Part shown: positions 12,546 through 24,762 of the stretch, piece by piece | How positions within the stretch are numbered: the first letter of the stretch is position 1 | Layout: each line of letters opens with the position of its first letter | Assembly: GCA_036365455.1 (NCBI GenBank) | Contig: JAWQUS010000003.1 | Location: forward strand, 9,382,001-9,446,000 | Source: Macrosoma leucophasiata | Lineage: Eukaryota > Arthropoda > Insecta > Lepidoptera > Hedylidae | Length of the DNA stretch: 64,000 nucleotides | Direction of reading: 5' to 3' | Notes under the pieces: generated by a model | Told to the model about the DNA's origin: nothing | The model's database searches: none | What the model saw: only the letters and a program-made list of their open reading frames with translations | Program-made: the position numbers and the translations under genes

Positions 12546-13575
12546 GTCGATTTAATAACCACGTCCTCCTTGTTTTTCGTCGATTGAAAATATGACGTAG
12601 GCAATTAAAGTTGATTATTCATTAATCGATCTTAAATAAATGATTAATGAATAATTGTAATGTAAATTGTAATTGAGTCTATCGTAATACAGATTGATTA
12701 ATTCTGGCTCCATTTGATTGCTCCTCTCTTTTCTTATGAGGATAGCAAGTTAATTTTTGGATTCATATTGTTTCGGCAAAATGCGTTGAGGAAAATTGTC
12801 CACGTGTACAAAATTTAAGCTTGTCGAATTCACAAATAATTATATTAAAATGTTATAAGAATAATTGGTTAAGCTGCGCTGGATACTTATTTCCTCAGTT
12901 GTTTTGTTACTGTGCAAAATAACAGATTGTTATGATTGTTTTTTTTTTTCTGGGCGTTTGCGCCAGGAAATAAATAGAAATGAAACCCTTATCCAGAAAT
13001 TTCATATCCTTAAACTATTGAAACGGCTCATTCCTGTGTATATTGTCTATCACAGCCAATTTTCAATACTATTCAGCTGTATTTTATTTTACAAGCATGT
13101 GTTAATGCGAAATAATATAAAACAACTATTCAGCTGATTGAGCACAGATTCTCACAACCATCGTTAGCATAGAATATTCCGTAATCAGTGGCACGTTTGG
13201 GGGTCGTACTGGCGGTGGTGTTATCGCAGGACGCTGCTGCACATCCCACGTTATTGTATTTACTGCCGCCTATTCGAATGGTTGATTGACTGCACCTGCG
13301 GAAGAATATTCCTCCACTTGTGAGCAGTGGAGCCATCACGTCCCGACGCCAATGAGTAAAATCTATAAATAACATCAATTTTTTTTCATTATCTATTCAA
13401 TATGAGAAAAACAGTTTTTACAAATTTTTATATAAATTATAACATTCGACTCGTAATTAATGTACTAACTAACAAACGTTGCTATTCATTTAGTGGTGTA
13501 ACGTTTCTAGCTTCCTCGAACTTACGAGTAGGTAATTAAGTTATCTCTAAGCTACTATGTACCTAATATAATCCT
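12546..13575. other. Nothing recognised
   Basis: Short frames occur on both strands, but none has a recognisable domain or splice context. Confidence 0.5.
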
Positions 13576-13850
13576 GTGAAGTGTATAACGCTGTGTTACA
13601 CTGTAACACCAACTGCACGTATAAGAAAAGCAACTTGTGTATCTGGCAGACGATTCCCTATTATTTCCAAAAGGTCTGTTGATGTTCTGCGTATCCAGTA
13701 CAATAAGATATTTAGAATGCTACAAGGGCTACCCCGTTACTGCAGTGCCTCCGAAATGTTTGCACAGGCCCGTAGCCGTACAGATGGCTTTACGGCCATC
13801 TTACGTAAGAAAACAGCATCATTACTACGCAGACAGCACTTATACGGGAC
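13576..13850 (+). pseudogene. Non-LTR retrotransposon ORF C-terminal fragment
   Basis: The frame containing YNKIFRMLQGLPRYCSASEM and ASLLRR resembles the C-terminal tail of reverse-transcriptase ORFs in lepidopteran non-LTR elements, where a YN..FR.L.GLPR.CSAS..FA.AR..GF pattern is usual. Only the tail remains and no reverse-transcriptase core is present. It is a 5'-truncated, dead insertion. The clade cannot be decided from this piece. Confidence 0.6.
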
Positions 13851-16518
13851 AGCAATAATAGTATAGTGCTCACGGTGGCATAAAATTGGTGCTCTCCCAT
13901 CCTGAAGACACTTGTGTGGAGGGTGATAAATTAAGAACACTTAATTATTCTTTATTGATTGCCCCCAATATTTACCTAGTTTTTGTTGATATGTTGTGTT
14001 ACTAACATTAGTGTTAAGTTATTTTATATGTTAACTAACACACTTGGACCTTGTTCTTCACAAATAAAAGATAGATTGTTTACGAAAAACAGTTGAATCT
14101 CCCGTTCATATTTTATGAAAGAATCGAGGGTTTTCGCCTTGTCTCAGTAGGGTCAGGGCTCATTGTTTACACCGACAAGGAATCCAGCAAGGCAGTGGCA
14201 TTCGGCGTGGCCCTGTCCGCGCAGTGGCTAAAGAGGTGAGGAGACGGCTAGGAAGAGGTGCACGTCGTCAGCCCTGGACCCTGTGTACAGCCACTTGGTC
14301 CAGCCATATGTCAGGGCCGTGGTGCAAAGATAGCTAGGAAACAGATGTACGGTTATATCGTCAGCTCTGTACCCTGTCTTCAGCCGTCTAACGATGGTCC
14401 CGCCGTTTTTTGGTTGACATGGTTGGGCCAGGACTGTGATCGAATTTCTTTGTCGGTCTTGCTGCCTCGACCGAACTGTGTTCCCGTGATCCCCTCCATC
14501 CAAGCGTATAAGGATAAAGAGCGGCTCAGATCTGTCATGGACGTTCGGACGTCGGACTAGAGAACGTCCGTCACCCGAATAGAAAAGATCCCTGAAGATG
14601 AAAGATACAGGCACTACCTACTGATAAAACTCCATTACCGAACAAACTACAACACACTGAGTATTGCCCATTTTGTGAAAAATGCTTAGATCGAATACAA
14701 TCTGGAATTAAAGTAGAATACAGATAATGCGAACGTTCACAGCATATGCATATTATGCATACACTCATCAAGAACTTAACACAGTAAATATTGTGATAGA
14801 AGGTATCACCCGCAAACCACAATTGACCATTTTGAAGGCAAGTGCGCAACCACTCACACGACGCCGCCGAAGGCAAAGACATTAAAGCGAGCATGACAAG
14901 AGTCGGCCAAGTCAACTTACAGAAAAATATGATATACCTTCTGAACAACAAGAAAAGGTAAGTTGCGGTATAATGCAAACTTATAGCAACAAAGTTTAAA
15001 CGAGTAATTTCTAAAACTAAAACCTTCAGTGTATAAGTCAAAGGAGTCAATGAAAGTTATGATTTCCTTTGAAAAGCAAGTTTTGCAAGATTGGAAACGA
15101 AACGGTAGACGAACTATTGCGTTAACTTAAAAATTTTAACAAGAAATCTCGCTTGAATATTACTATATTAGTTAAAATTTGTATTAATTGCGGTTCCGTA
15201 CCTCAAAATGAAAAAAAAGAACAATTATAAGTTGACTCGTGAATATATAATAGGTTATCTGCCTGTCATAGCCAACTGTGGTTGCTCGATCTAGTACGCA
15301 AAACTGTCGACAATTGTTATTGTTTTATTTTAGATGTACCCGAAATCAAAATAATATTTGTTTGTAACCGATAGAAATGTTAATAATTGTATACTCATCA
15401 TGTTTTTTGTTTTACATGTTAGAAGTTTTTTCTCAGTAAGTGAATTGATGTAATTCTTTTGAGAAAATAAAAGTTCTTAAACCACAACTAACATCGTACT
15501 AAAATTTGGAAAAAAAATACAAAAAGTTCTTTTTCTGTACATTACAGCAAAATCTATAAATAACGGTTTAGCGACAAGCTTTTATTAGAACAAACAGTAT
15601 GTAAATATAGGCGTTTGGAATTCATGTTTTTGATTAATATTTGCAACGAGTTAATTGTGCTATCTCAACTGCCAATTCACTATTTTTCACACATACGTCT
15701 GCACAAATACAAAACGGATTTACAAAAATTCTGCGTGAAAATGAAAAACGTATCCCTATGAGCAATATACGAAACATGAAACTTCATTGTTTATTTTTTC
15801 AGAAATAGGATTTATATTGAATGTGCTCTCACGAGTGGCGCTTTAAAGTGTCAAAAATATATTGCTTTACTTTCAAAATTTTTACGTTTCCGTATTTTGA
15901 AAGGATTACCGAAACCATACCGAAACCGAGTGATCGTGGACGAAAAGAAGTGATCCTGTTACCGTGAGTTTGCATTGATAAAACATTCACATAAAACATG
16001 TTAAAATGATAGGTTTGACAGCAGTGCGAAGGCTTGCACCAACAAGACATACATACTTTATGCGACAAGTTGCGAAACATCATCATGTTTAATGTTTTTA
16101 GTGCAAACTAGGGGTAAGAATAACTACTGTGTACGTCTCTCCGTCTGTCACAGCTAATTTGCTTCAAAATTAATAGATCAGTAATGTGTGTCCCAAATGA
16201 TGAATTGTAAATCTGTGACCAAAACATGGACGAGTTATGTAAATTAATGAGTTATAAACATTTAGGGAGCAAAAATTTTTTTTTAAAGTGTATATGTGAC
16301 ATATCAAATATATTTTGGGATTCCGAAGCCAATCATTTACAGTTTCACCATGTCCATCCGTTCGTCCGTCCATTCGTACGTCCGCAGAATGTTCACAACT
16401 TAGTGGTGGCTCTTAGTACTGCAAACCTGTCATTTGTACCAATATCATGTACCTATATCATATTTATCATACCGGAAAAGCTGTGAAAATTATGATACAT
16501 CCTGTTTTATAATCTTAC
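13851..16518. other. Gene-free stretch with one internal duplication
   Basis: A GC-richer part (about 14150-14560) has two related segments, near 14245-14290 and 14330-14390 (sharing GTCAGC..TG.ACCCTGT). The long overlapping frames here show no known domain. The rest is AT-rich with nothing recognised. Confidence 0.45.
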
Positions 16519-16800
16519 TGGTGGCAGCGCTCGAGGGCTTAGGCACCACCGTATTGCCTAATCTTTCTGCCGTCAACTAGAAGCGTTCACCTCTAACGTA
16601 TATCAGTTAGACGGTAATGTATGTCCTCATAATAACTAACACAGCGGCAAAACAACTAAGGCTTCAAGGCTGGCAACACATCTGCATTTTGATCTTCGTT
16701 TTTGTGTAGACATGCTGCAATACTGCAGCATACCTATCGATATCACTTACTATCAATATGAACTGAACGCTTGTTTGTCCACACCATAACATAATAAATA
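16519..16800 (+). repeat. Family A SINE-like repeat, diverged
   Basis: Full-length layout from ACTGGTGGCAG to CATAACATAATAAA, with many substitutions, so an older copy. Confidence 0.75.
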
Positions 16801-17478
16801 GGGTATCTTCCCAACATGTAGAGTGAGGGTGAAGGTATTTCATTTTCTTGCGAACATCAAGAAATATTCTCTTCACAGTCGTTAAAAGAAGCAAAAATCT
16901 ATCACTGACACTTATCAGGGTCTATAAGTTTACGAGTACTTAATAGAATTCATCAAAACCAATCACTTAAAATGTCTTGAAAATTCTGTGTAAGGTTTAT
17001 TCACTCATTTAATAAATCGAATTTCATTTCATGTGTGTATGTAAATTTTATTTGAAATTTAATCGAATGATTGCAACAACATGACTTCCCGAATGACTGT
17101 TTTCATCAGTGTTAAATTTTTCAATCATTTACTATAAATTCTGGATGTAGCAGTGGTTCCCTAATTTAAATATACCTACTGAGCCTACTCTCCGAAAAGC
17201 AAATCAGATCATTTTCATCACATCATATGGACCTTTTCAAACAGAAGTCAGTTAAAAGAAAGCAACGGGTTGCACTCCAGGAGTTCCGGCAATAGTGAAA
17301 ACTTCAATATAACGTTGTGCATTTTTGACCACTATACCACCATCATCGCCACCTTCACCACCACCAAAAATTTAACAAATTATATGCACAAACTTTCCTT
17401 TTAAATCATTCTATCTATATAACTTCGTATCTATAAGACTGACAGACAGTCGCGGCGAGGGACTTTGTTTTATAACTT
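16801..17478. other. Nothing recognised
   Basis: AT-rich. Near 17330-17375 there is a short CCACCA-type run like that in the composite repeat at 36395-37890. Confidence 0.45.
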
Positions 17479-17479
17479 T

Positions 17480-17690
17480 ACTAGCGGCCGCCCCGGCTAC
17501 GCCCGCCCTGCTCTGCTCCTATTAATCATAGCGTGATGTGAACTATCCTATCTGTTTAGTTGGATCAAACTGCACACGGTGCAGTGTGCAAATTTCATTA
17601 TAATCAGTTAAGTAGTTTGAGTCCATCGCGGACAAACACCGTGACATCACGTGTCACGGTGTTTGTCCGTTTGATGTATAGATGGATGTT
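17480..17690 (-). repeat. Dispersed repeat tail (family D) with perfect 17-bp hairpin
   Basis: The reversed D-type tail starts CTAGCGGCCGCCCCGGC. At its inner end 17629-17645 and 17653-17669 are exact 17-bp complements (CGGACAAACACCGTGAC) around a 7-base loop. Confidence 0.7.
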
Positions 17691-17944
17691 GTTATCTTAA
17701 TTATTTTATGACACCTAGAAAACTCAATCTGTGATGAAAGAGATAAACAATAATAACAATTCCTTTTGTTCCCCACGGTAATAAATATTGCAAAGCACTT
17801 TTGGTCTTAATCAAGCTGGAGTTGATATGCCGGTCACGTAATCAAAAATGAGCGTACAACTCATCCTAGTCGTGCGACCAGTAACTTCTCTCCCTACATG
17901 AATATTCACAGCATCTTTCACGCCTGTGTTTCCCAGAAAGATTA

Positions 17945-18240
17945 TTAATACTTCATCATAATCATCATCATCTCAATCAAAAGACTTGGAACTTGTCTAC
18001 AGCTGAATAGAGGCCTTCCCCAAAGACTGCCACAATGAATGGTCCTGGGCCACCCTTATCCAGGTAATGTACTACAACCTTCACCAGGACGTTCGGTCCA
18101 TTTTGTAGGAGGCCTGCTTACTCTTCGTCTTCCGGTACGTGGTTGCCACTCTAGAAATCTTCTGCCTCAAGAGATGTCGGTTCTTCGATCTATGTGCCCT
18201 GCCCACTGCCATTCTCAATATGGTGGGCTATGTGAATGAA
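17945..18240 (-). pseudogene. LINE ORF C-terminal fragment (RTE/CR1-like)
   Basis: On the minus strand the piece WIRVAQDHSLWQSLGKASIQ ends at a stop. It matches the usual C-terminal pattern W...AQDR..W..LGEAYVQQW of lepidopteran LINE ORFs. Upstream, a differently framed piece resembles the R-R-K--RVA..RTGKR stretch of the same tail. Frameshifted and dead. Confidence 0.6.
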
Positions 18241-18694
18241 ATACTATTGAATGATGATATACAATTACCAGGCTTTATGCTTCAAAAATCGTAGCAAATA
18301 AAGTTTCGCGAGAGAGAAATCCGAGCGTCTTATTTAGTGTTATAAAGAAGGACGGAGCATGACATCGAATTGTGTGAAATTGAATCTGGAACATAGCAAC
18401 TGGTTTTTAGCAAATAATTATTTAAAACCAGTCGGATTTATTGATCAGGCGCCTTTGAAGATAAACGACCCCCTGGAATGACAGAAAACGAAAAGACGAA
18501 GACAGACAAACCGGCAGATGGCTAATAAAATGTTCCTGTAAGGGTTCCTTTGTCCCTAAAATCACCAAAAATTTGTTCTAGACAAAATATAAACAATACA
18601 AACCTGTTGACTAATATTTATATTGTTGACTATAATATTTTTATTTAACTTTTATACTCGTTTTTATATTATTATCTATCTAGGGCGACGATTA

Positions 18695-19108
18695 CTACAT
18701 CTTAACGATATAACGACCCTTATGACAGTGAATTAATCTTCTCTCGTCTTTCTCATATAATATAATATTTATCTTTGCATTGCTGTCTTCATACTCAAGT
18801 GCATTGCCTAACAAGTTAAGATATGGAATCTTTTTCTTGACAATTTTATTTAAATAGAATTGCCTGGTATCCTGGCAAAAGCAAACATCCAGATGCTTCA
18901 TGATTTCTCAAGGGAAACCACAAATTCTTTACGCAAGGAAAAGAATTTAAAATTCTGCAAAATATGTTTTTCAAAACTTGACATTCGTTTCCTATTGTAA
19001 TAGTTATGTGAACTTTGTACATTACCAAGTTTAATGCAATACCTATGATTTATTTTTGAATCGGGTAAGAGTCTTTCGATAGCTTCGATCAATTCAAAAC
19101 AGGCTTTT
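18695..19108 (-). pseudogene. Broken reading frame of unknown origin, cut by a family A insertion
   Basis: Two minus-strand frames abut at 18898-18901 (ATGA overlap). The first part has KACFELIEAIERLLPDSKIN and the second KINIILYEKDERRLIHCHKG. Composition looks protein-like, but I recognise no family. The upstream end stops exactly where a family A repeat begins (19109), so the source frame may have been longer. It may be a decayed transposon ORF or chance. Confidence 0.3.
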
Positions 19109-19386
19109 ACTGGTGGTAGAGCTCCAGTGACGGAGCTCGCGAGCGTTAGCACTAACGCATTACATAATCTACTTGCTGCTAAATGGTAGTGTTCAGCACT
19201 ATCGTGTTCCGGTCAGGTGGTAATGTACGGCCCTGTAATTTCCGGCACAGAGGCATAACACCTTAGGCCTCAGGGGTGGCAATACAAATGCATTTTGGCC
19301 TCTGGTCTTTGTGTGGATGTCTATAGGCTGCAGTCATCACTTAATACCAATGTGAACTGCATGCTTGTCGGCACCCTCATTCCATA
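19109..19386 (+). repeat. Family A SINE-like repeat, near full length
   Basis: Starts ACTGGTGGTAGAGCTCCAGT. The normal TTTATTACATAAAA end is replaced by the start of a family F repeat, so its 3' end was lost or overwritten. Confidence 0.8.
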
Positions 19387-19556
19387 CAAACGCTTAATTT
19401 GGTTTCTATCCATCAGTGACGTGTATTTACACGCGCACCTGTGTGCGTAGCACGTACAAAACACCAACCGTCGCCCATAAGAGAGGAAGGGGTTTTTTAT
19501 GTGTGCAAATCGGGCGGGACGTCGAAGTGTCCATTCTATACGTAGTATTATTATAT
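19387..19556 (+). repeat. Dispersed repeat family F
   Basis: Contains GCACCTGTGTGCGTAGCACGT-type sequence and CGGGCGGGACGTCGAAGTGT. Directly adjoins a family A copy. Confidence 0.65.
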
Positions 19557-20477
19557 ATTCTCTGCTATAGGTTACAGTCACAGAACAGAAAAAACAATAG
19601 AACAAGCATAACACCCGTTTAGTATCAGAACCAATGTAGCCACACTCACACATTTGCACTTTATCACACATAGAAGAATATCCCGTGATTGGCAAGTAAA
19701 CTTCTAATGAATATCCAATATGTCACAGAACCACGTATTTAAAAAACAGGACTTAAACGTTATGCAAATAAAATTATTTTTTGAACTCACGTAAACTCTT
19801 TTACTACCTTTTTGTTTTGAGCAAACACGACGAATAGCCATAATTCTGATGCCTAATTCATACACTCGTGACAATAATATCAATTTAAAAAGATAGCTTG
19901 TTGGCTAGATGCATATTCAAATTATTAACGTGCTAATGATGTTCCAAAATTATATAAGAAACTTTCGTGGTGGGATTCGTTCCTCAGGTATTTATAAAAA
20001 ATAACATTTTCAAACATATTCATCGAAACAATCTTGTCGAGAGTGTAAAACAATCTTAACAAATCAGCACTAGGGACGTACCGCTGTGGGTATCTTGGGA
20101 TCGATATTTATAATATTTTATCGAGATTTTCTAACGGTAATCTCGTAGGTATACCTCAGCATGTAAATAGCATATAAATTAATTACTGTATTTTCCGTCG
20201 TAGTCAACATAGTTCGTCCACAATATCAATATGGATTGGAAATGCACAGAAATACCCGATCATTTCCCACCATTGAGAATACGTTATATTTTTTTTTCAG
20301 GGCACGTATGGGATATATTTTATCGACTGGGTGTTCGATTCGCAAGTTGATTGTCCATTGACAATTAATTTTAATTATTTTTAATATCGTATTATAATAA
20401 TTTCTGATTATTTAGAAAAACACTAATATCATTATATTTCTTCTGGATTAATAATAGTTCCAAAACTATGCCAATAT
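19557..20477. other. Nothing recognised
   Basis: AT-rich. No domain, splice-consistent exon or repeat recognised. Confidence 0.5.
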
Positions 20478-20605
20478 TAGCACACCGCGGACACTCCGCT
20501 AAAATTCCATACAAACGCTTATTTTGGTTACCTATTACACAGACATCAATCAGTGACGTGTGTACACGTGTACCTAAAGTGCATAGCACGCAGGGTTATG
20601 AAGTT
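20478..20605 (+). repeat. Dispersed repeat family F
   Basis: Shares CGGACACTCCGC.AAAATT and CATCAATCAGTGACGTGTGT with the 9337 and 19387 copies. Confidence 0.6.
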
Positions 20606-21289
20606 ATGACTTTAGGCCTCGGACCGACATTAATCCTTCAAGGATCGTGCGGCCACCGGCGGCGAGACACAATTGAATTTCAATTGTCATATTTTTCTCG
20701 TGTCTGGAGAGATTAAAGAAATTTCTACTTACCAGTTTCACCCAGTTTATTAATGCATTTTAAAAACATAAAAACGATAACACTACTTCAACAAATAGCA
20801 CTAGTATTGGAAAATAACACTCACTGCCATATACTGAAACACTTTTATTACTAATGCAATGCAATCACATTTATCATCACAAGATGGTAGACTTTTTGAG
20901 GCAAGAGAAGAAAAAAGATGGCAACATACGAAAGAGCGAAACAGTTGCGGAACAATTCATTTGAATTAATGAAATCTTTATAATGTATTAAAATATCTTT
21001 TATCAGTAAAACAAATAATTAATTGTGGAATTTTGAGATAGTCCCATACTTATTTAAATTTATTAAATTCTAGGTGCACTGACTAAATAAAAAAATACCT
21101 GAAGTTTTGTAATTGTGAACATGATTATTTTACCTTATTTTTTCGTTAGGGAAACTGAAAAATGATCTTTTTCTGTCACTACTTGTTGACATACAGCCAT
21201 ATACTGCACAATAAAGCACCATCTTAATGTGTGTAAATAAAATATTCGATTACAAATTCATCAAAACTTGTCTGCTTGCAACCTCGCAG

Positions 21290-21390
21290 TAGAGTACCAA
21301 CCGTTGCCCAAAAGAGGGGAGGAGATAAGGTGAAGCGGGGAAAATGGGCGGGAAGTGTCCATTCTATACGTAGGTAGTATTATTACACAA
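21290..21390 (+). repeat. Dispersed repeat family F, fragment
   Basis: Covers only the CCAACCGTTGCCCAAAAGAG to GTCCATTCTATACGTAG portion of the family. Confidence 0.55.
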
Positions 21391-21590
21391 TTATTCTCTG
21401 ATATTAGTGTAGTACAAAATGGTACGTATAAAATATCGATACTCTTTAATCAATAGGTAATATCGATATTTCTTGATCTTAGATCAACAGCGGAAATCCC
21501 TATGGAATGCTCTAGAATTGTTGGGTTAAAATCATTAGAAACTAGTCCTAGATACTTCATAATAAGGTTCACTTTATTTGGTTTTGAAAG

Positions 21591-21722
21591 TCAAAAATAC
21601 GTCTCCCAAATTTTAATTAAAATTACATGAAACAGGACTTTCCGATGATATAATATACTATCATGTGACACATTTGTGTTTGGGCTATCGTTTTTGCACG
21701 CCAAAACGGCACAAAATGGCAT
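21591..21722 (-). pseudogene. THAP zinc-finger N-terminal remnant
   Basis: The minus-strand frame starts MPFCAVLACKNDS and continues to LYHR and IKIW. This fits the start of a THAP DNA-binding domain: MP.CAV..C.N, a conserved YHR/FHR, then a conserved W, with zinc ligands C4 and C9. The frame stops at 21591, before the downstream C..H pair. THAP domains occur in P-element transposases and in host regulators. This may be a first exon of a lost gene or an element remnant. No matching downstream exon was found. Confidence 0.45.
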
Positions 21723-21845
21723 TATTTTAAGATAATTCAGCTTTTGAACACGGCGACTGCCGAAGTTGCACTGGCGTGTGTAAAGGAGCGGGCGATTGAC
21801 GGTGTTAGTGACTCCGCATATTAGATGCACGCGTTCCACGCCCAC

Positions 21846-23065
21846 TTGCGAATTCTATTGTTTTTTCTGTTCTGTGGTTACAGTCATCATGAATTGAATT
21901 ATTCCCAGCTGGGCAGCTATTGCTATTGGCTATTGCCTCAGGAGGCAAATGGACTGGATTCCTGTTTGCCAACTTTCTTACATAAAAAACCATAATGAAG
22001 GATAATTTTTATTCTTCACGGCTACATATTATTATATGGGACAAATTCCCAGATAACAAACTGTTAGGTACCTATTGAAAAATAGGCAAACCGAGCAGAA
22101 AGTTTTGAGAACACGTTTCGCGCAACGGAACGATGCGATGGAATCCGATTTTTTCAGAAATGCAACTTCTCGTAGGTACATATGTCGTTACTTTTATAAA
22201 GCTTTATTGTTCCTACTCCGCTTTCATCTTTTATCCATGCAGGCAGTGAAATTACCAGAATTTATTTACGAGATTTTATTTCACTGTCTTAGTAGTTTAT
22301 ATACATATGGCATGATAGTTTATTTACTGTTCTGTGGATAGTACCACCCTCTAGAAATCAGAATTTGTGCCCAGAAATGTTATTAAGCTCATCCTAAGGA
22401 CAAACATATTGAAAGTATCATAAAAAACCAACAATTTTGGGCTTTGTTTAAATACATAATTATGTAAATATGCAAATGCGTATAATCCGGTCCCTACTTC
22501 AACAGAAAGGTAACTGGCGATTCGTGGGTTCTTCTATGTATGCTCTATTGCATACCTACCGCTTCGGAGAAAAAAAGCGTGTCATTTGCAGTTCTATTAT
22601 TTAGCCTCTCATTCTATCTTCTAACCGAGTTCAAAAAGGAGGAGGTTCTCAATTCGGCCAGCATATTTTTTTTTAGAACAATTTAATGAAATGTCGCGAT
22701 AAAATCACAAAAAAAGTATCAACCGCCGGTAGGAAGTTGATGTGTCATATAAAATAAAAGGGAGCACGGCCCATTATCCGATAAAGCTGACCCTTCCTAA
22801 ACATTCTCTCACTTTATTAATTGGACCTTCCCTCACATTCGCATACAAGCCCATAAATGTTTTGTCTACTGAACATTCTTTTGCAAGGGTCATAAAATTA
22901 TTTATATGGTTCATTACGTTCCTTATTACTTAATGTTGATCTTCTAATTTGTTTTAATGACACTGTAATTTTGTATTAATATATACAAAATTACACTCAT
23001 CTTTGTGGAGATTGATAGAACATAGTTATTGCTTTGAACCTTTTTTAAACTTACGTAGATACATC
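21846..23065. other. Mostly featureless, with a small SINE-B fragment
   Basis: About 22498-22580 resembles the distal body of the tRNA-derived SINE (GGTAACTGGCGATTCGTGGG). Otherwise nothing recognised. Confidence 0.45.
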
Positions 23066-23290
23066 AGCTTTTACCCGCGACTTCGTCTGCGTAGAATTCG
23101 GGACGGAATTGGTGAATTCCATACAAACTTTCAATTTTCTTTTCAAAAAGAAGATTATGATAATTCTTAGTTGTATTAGAACGTAGATTCAACAACTAGC
23201 AAAATCAATTAGAAAAACGTTGCTCCGGCTAAGTGCGTGTCGGGACACGCGCAATATACCATATACCTATAGTCGGGTTTTTTTTCGCTT
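23066..23290 (-). repeat. Dispersed repeat tail (family D)
   Basis: Begins, reversed, with AGCTTTTACCCGCGACTTCG and carries the usual downstream body. No coding content. Confidence 0.6.
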
Positions 23291-23422
23291 TGAGAGCAAC
23301 TCACGATGCTACACGTGCATTAGTTAGTATATAATATAACCACAATCTATAGAACGTATTAGTGAATTACTATCAGTAAACAACATCAAATAAAATTGTG
23401 ACGCGTAATTTTTACATATTAG

Positions 23423-23819
23423 GGTCATAGCTCACTACGGCCACCCGACCAGCACCATCTCATTTACGTCGATTACTCGTTGTCGAGGGGTGGTCCACGG
23501 GTGAACGACGCGATGTTACTTGTGAACCACTCGCAGGCTGCGCGCGGTCCACATGGGAACAGCGCGTTGGCAATGCACAGTCAACGCAAGGCAAGCTAGT
23601 GGTCACCGAGTGATCGGGATTTGAGATTTCCACACGCAGTCCGCGAGTGGACCGCGCGCCGCCCGCGATGACGGCTTGCGGTCGAGGCGATTCGGACGAC
23701 TCGTCGATTTCTCAGGGTTCTGTTGTCGCTGGGTCGACTCGATACGGAGCGGAGTTGATGTAATGAGCGCAGACCGCTCGAGGCGGTCGAGTGCCGGGTA
23801 GCTCTAGTGAGCTATGACC
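23423..23819. mobile_element. 397-bp GC-rich element with 15-bp terminal inverted repeats
   Basis: The ends are exact complements, GGTCATAGCTCACTA at 23423-23437 and TAGTGAGCTATGACC at 23805-23819. The interior is strongly GC- and CpG-rich compared with the AT-rich flanks and has no long reading frame. This is the layout of a non-autonomous DNA transposon; the superfamily is not evident. Confidence 0.7.
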
Positions 23820-23869
23820 ATTTACCTGTGAAACCGCCGGCGGCTACGGCACAATTATTAAATATTAAA

Positions 23870-24148
23870 TAAATAAAAATAAAAACAAACTTTATTTTTT
23901 CTCCACAAACATTAGCCTTACATTAGGGGTTAATTATAATGTTAATGAGGTACAATAATCGTTTGTGAAAAACAGGTCACCAGGTCTCCCCATATTCAAA
24001 TGACAACATGAAGCAAGAATTAAGGTGGTGCCTAATAGCTATTATTATAACTTGTCATTAAAGACATACATACAATGTAAACAGAGTTTGTTATAGCATG
24101 CAAGTAGATATAAAAATGAGAGAATGTAATTTGTTTGTTAAGGTGAGT

Positions 24149-24180
<32 letters not shown>

Positions 24181-24762
24181 TTTTGTGTGTTATTGCCTGT
24201 GTCTAGTCCTACGATAATTAATCTTGGAATCGGTTGTCAATTGATGTTACTCAAATGAACCACTAGACACAAGTAAATCTAAGTAAATTTAATGTGAAAT
24301 GGGTATACAACATTAGTATATGATTAGATTATCTTAAAGGATGCATCAACTTTTCGGTTTCATCATATGTCAGTGATTTCAGCCACAAACTTACAGTTCT
24401 TTTGCAAGTATACTTATTAAGGGGATATATTGAAAGTTTAGCATTAACAGCCTTATATAGAAAGGGTCCCAAATAACAAAAGAATCTTTGAATAAAAGCA
24501 GTTCTAACTGATGGTAGAGGTAAGTTGATCCTGTTATTACGAGTAGGTGGTGTTTGTTGAGTATAGGGAAATAAGTTATGTTGCTTTAATATACAGTTCA
24601 GAATAAATAGTTGTCTAACCGTGAGAACATTACTCAATTTATATAAATCAATTGTTGGACAACGATATGTTTGGAAAAGACAGACCTTAAGAACTGCTCT
24701 TTGTGCTCGTTCAACTGTGATTAGATGAGATTGAGCCGCAGCTCCCCAAGCATATTTTTCTT
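23870..24762 (-). pseudogene. 5'-truncated LINE: reverse-transcriptase ORF C-terminus plus 3' UTR
   Basis: Reading the minus strand from 24762, the frame has YAWGAAAQSHLITVERAQRA, then VLKVCLFQTYR, then QRFFCYLGPFLYKAVN and LTYDETEKL before its stop at 24329. These motifs match the C-terminal end of CR1/Jockey-like lepidopteran LINE ORFs. The remaining 450 bp is the 3' UTR, ending A-rich near 23870. The coding piece is still open over about 145 codons, so the insertion is fairly young although truncated. Confidence 0.75.
24154..24180. repeat. (GT)n microsatellite
   Basis: About 13 GT units inside the LINE 3' UTR. Confidence 0.95.

Noticed and set aside
14571..15050. 159-codon minus-strand frame
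   Set aside because: Cysteine- and serine-rich low-information sequence with no motif and no neighbouring exons. Probably chance.
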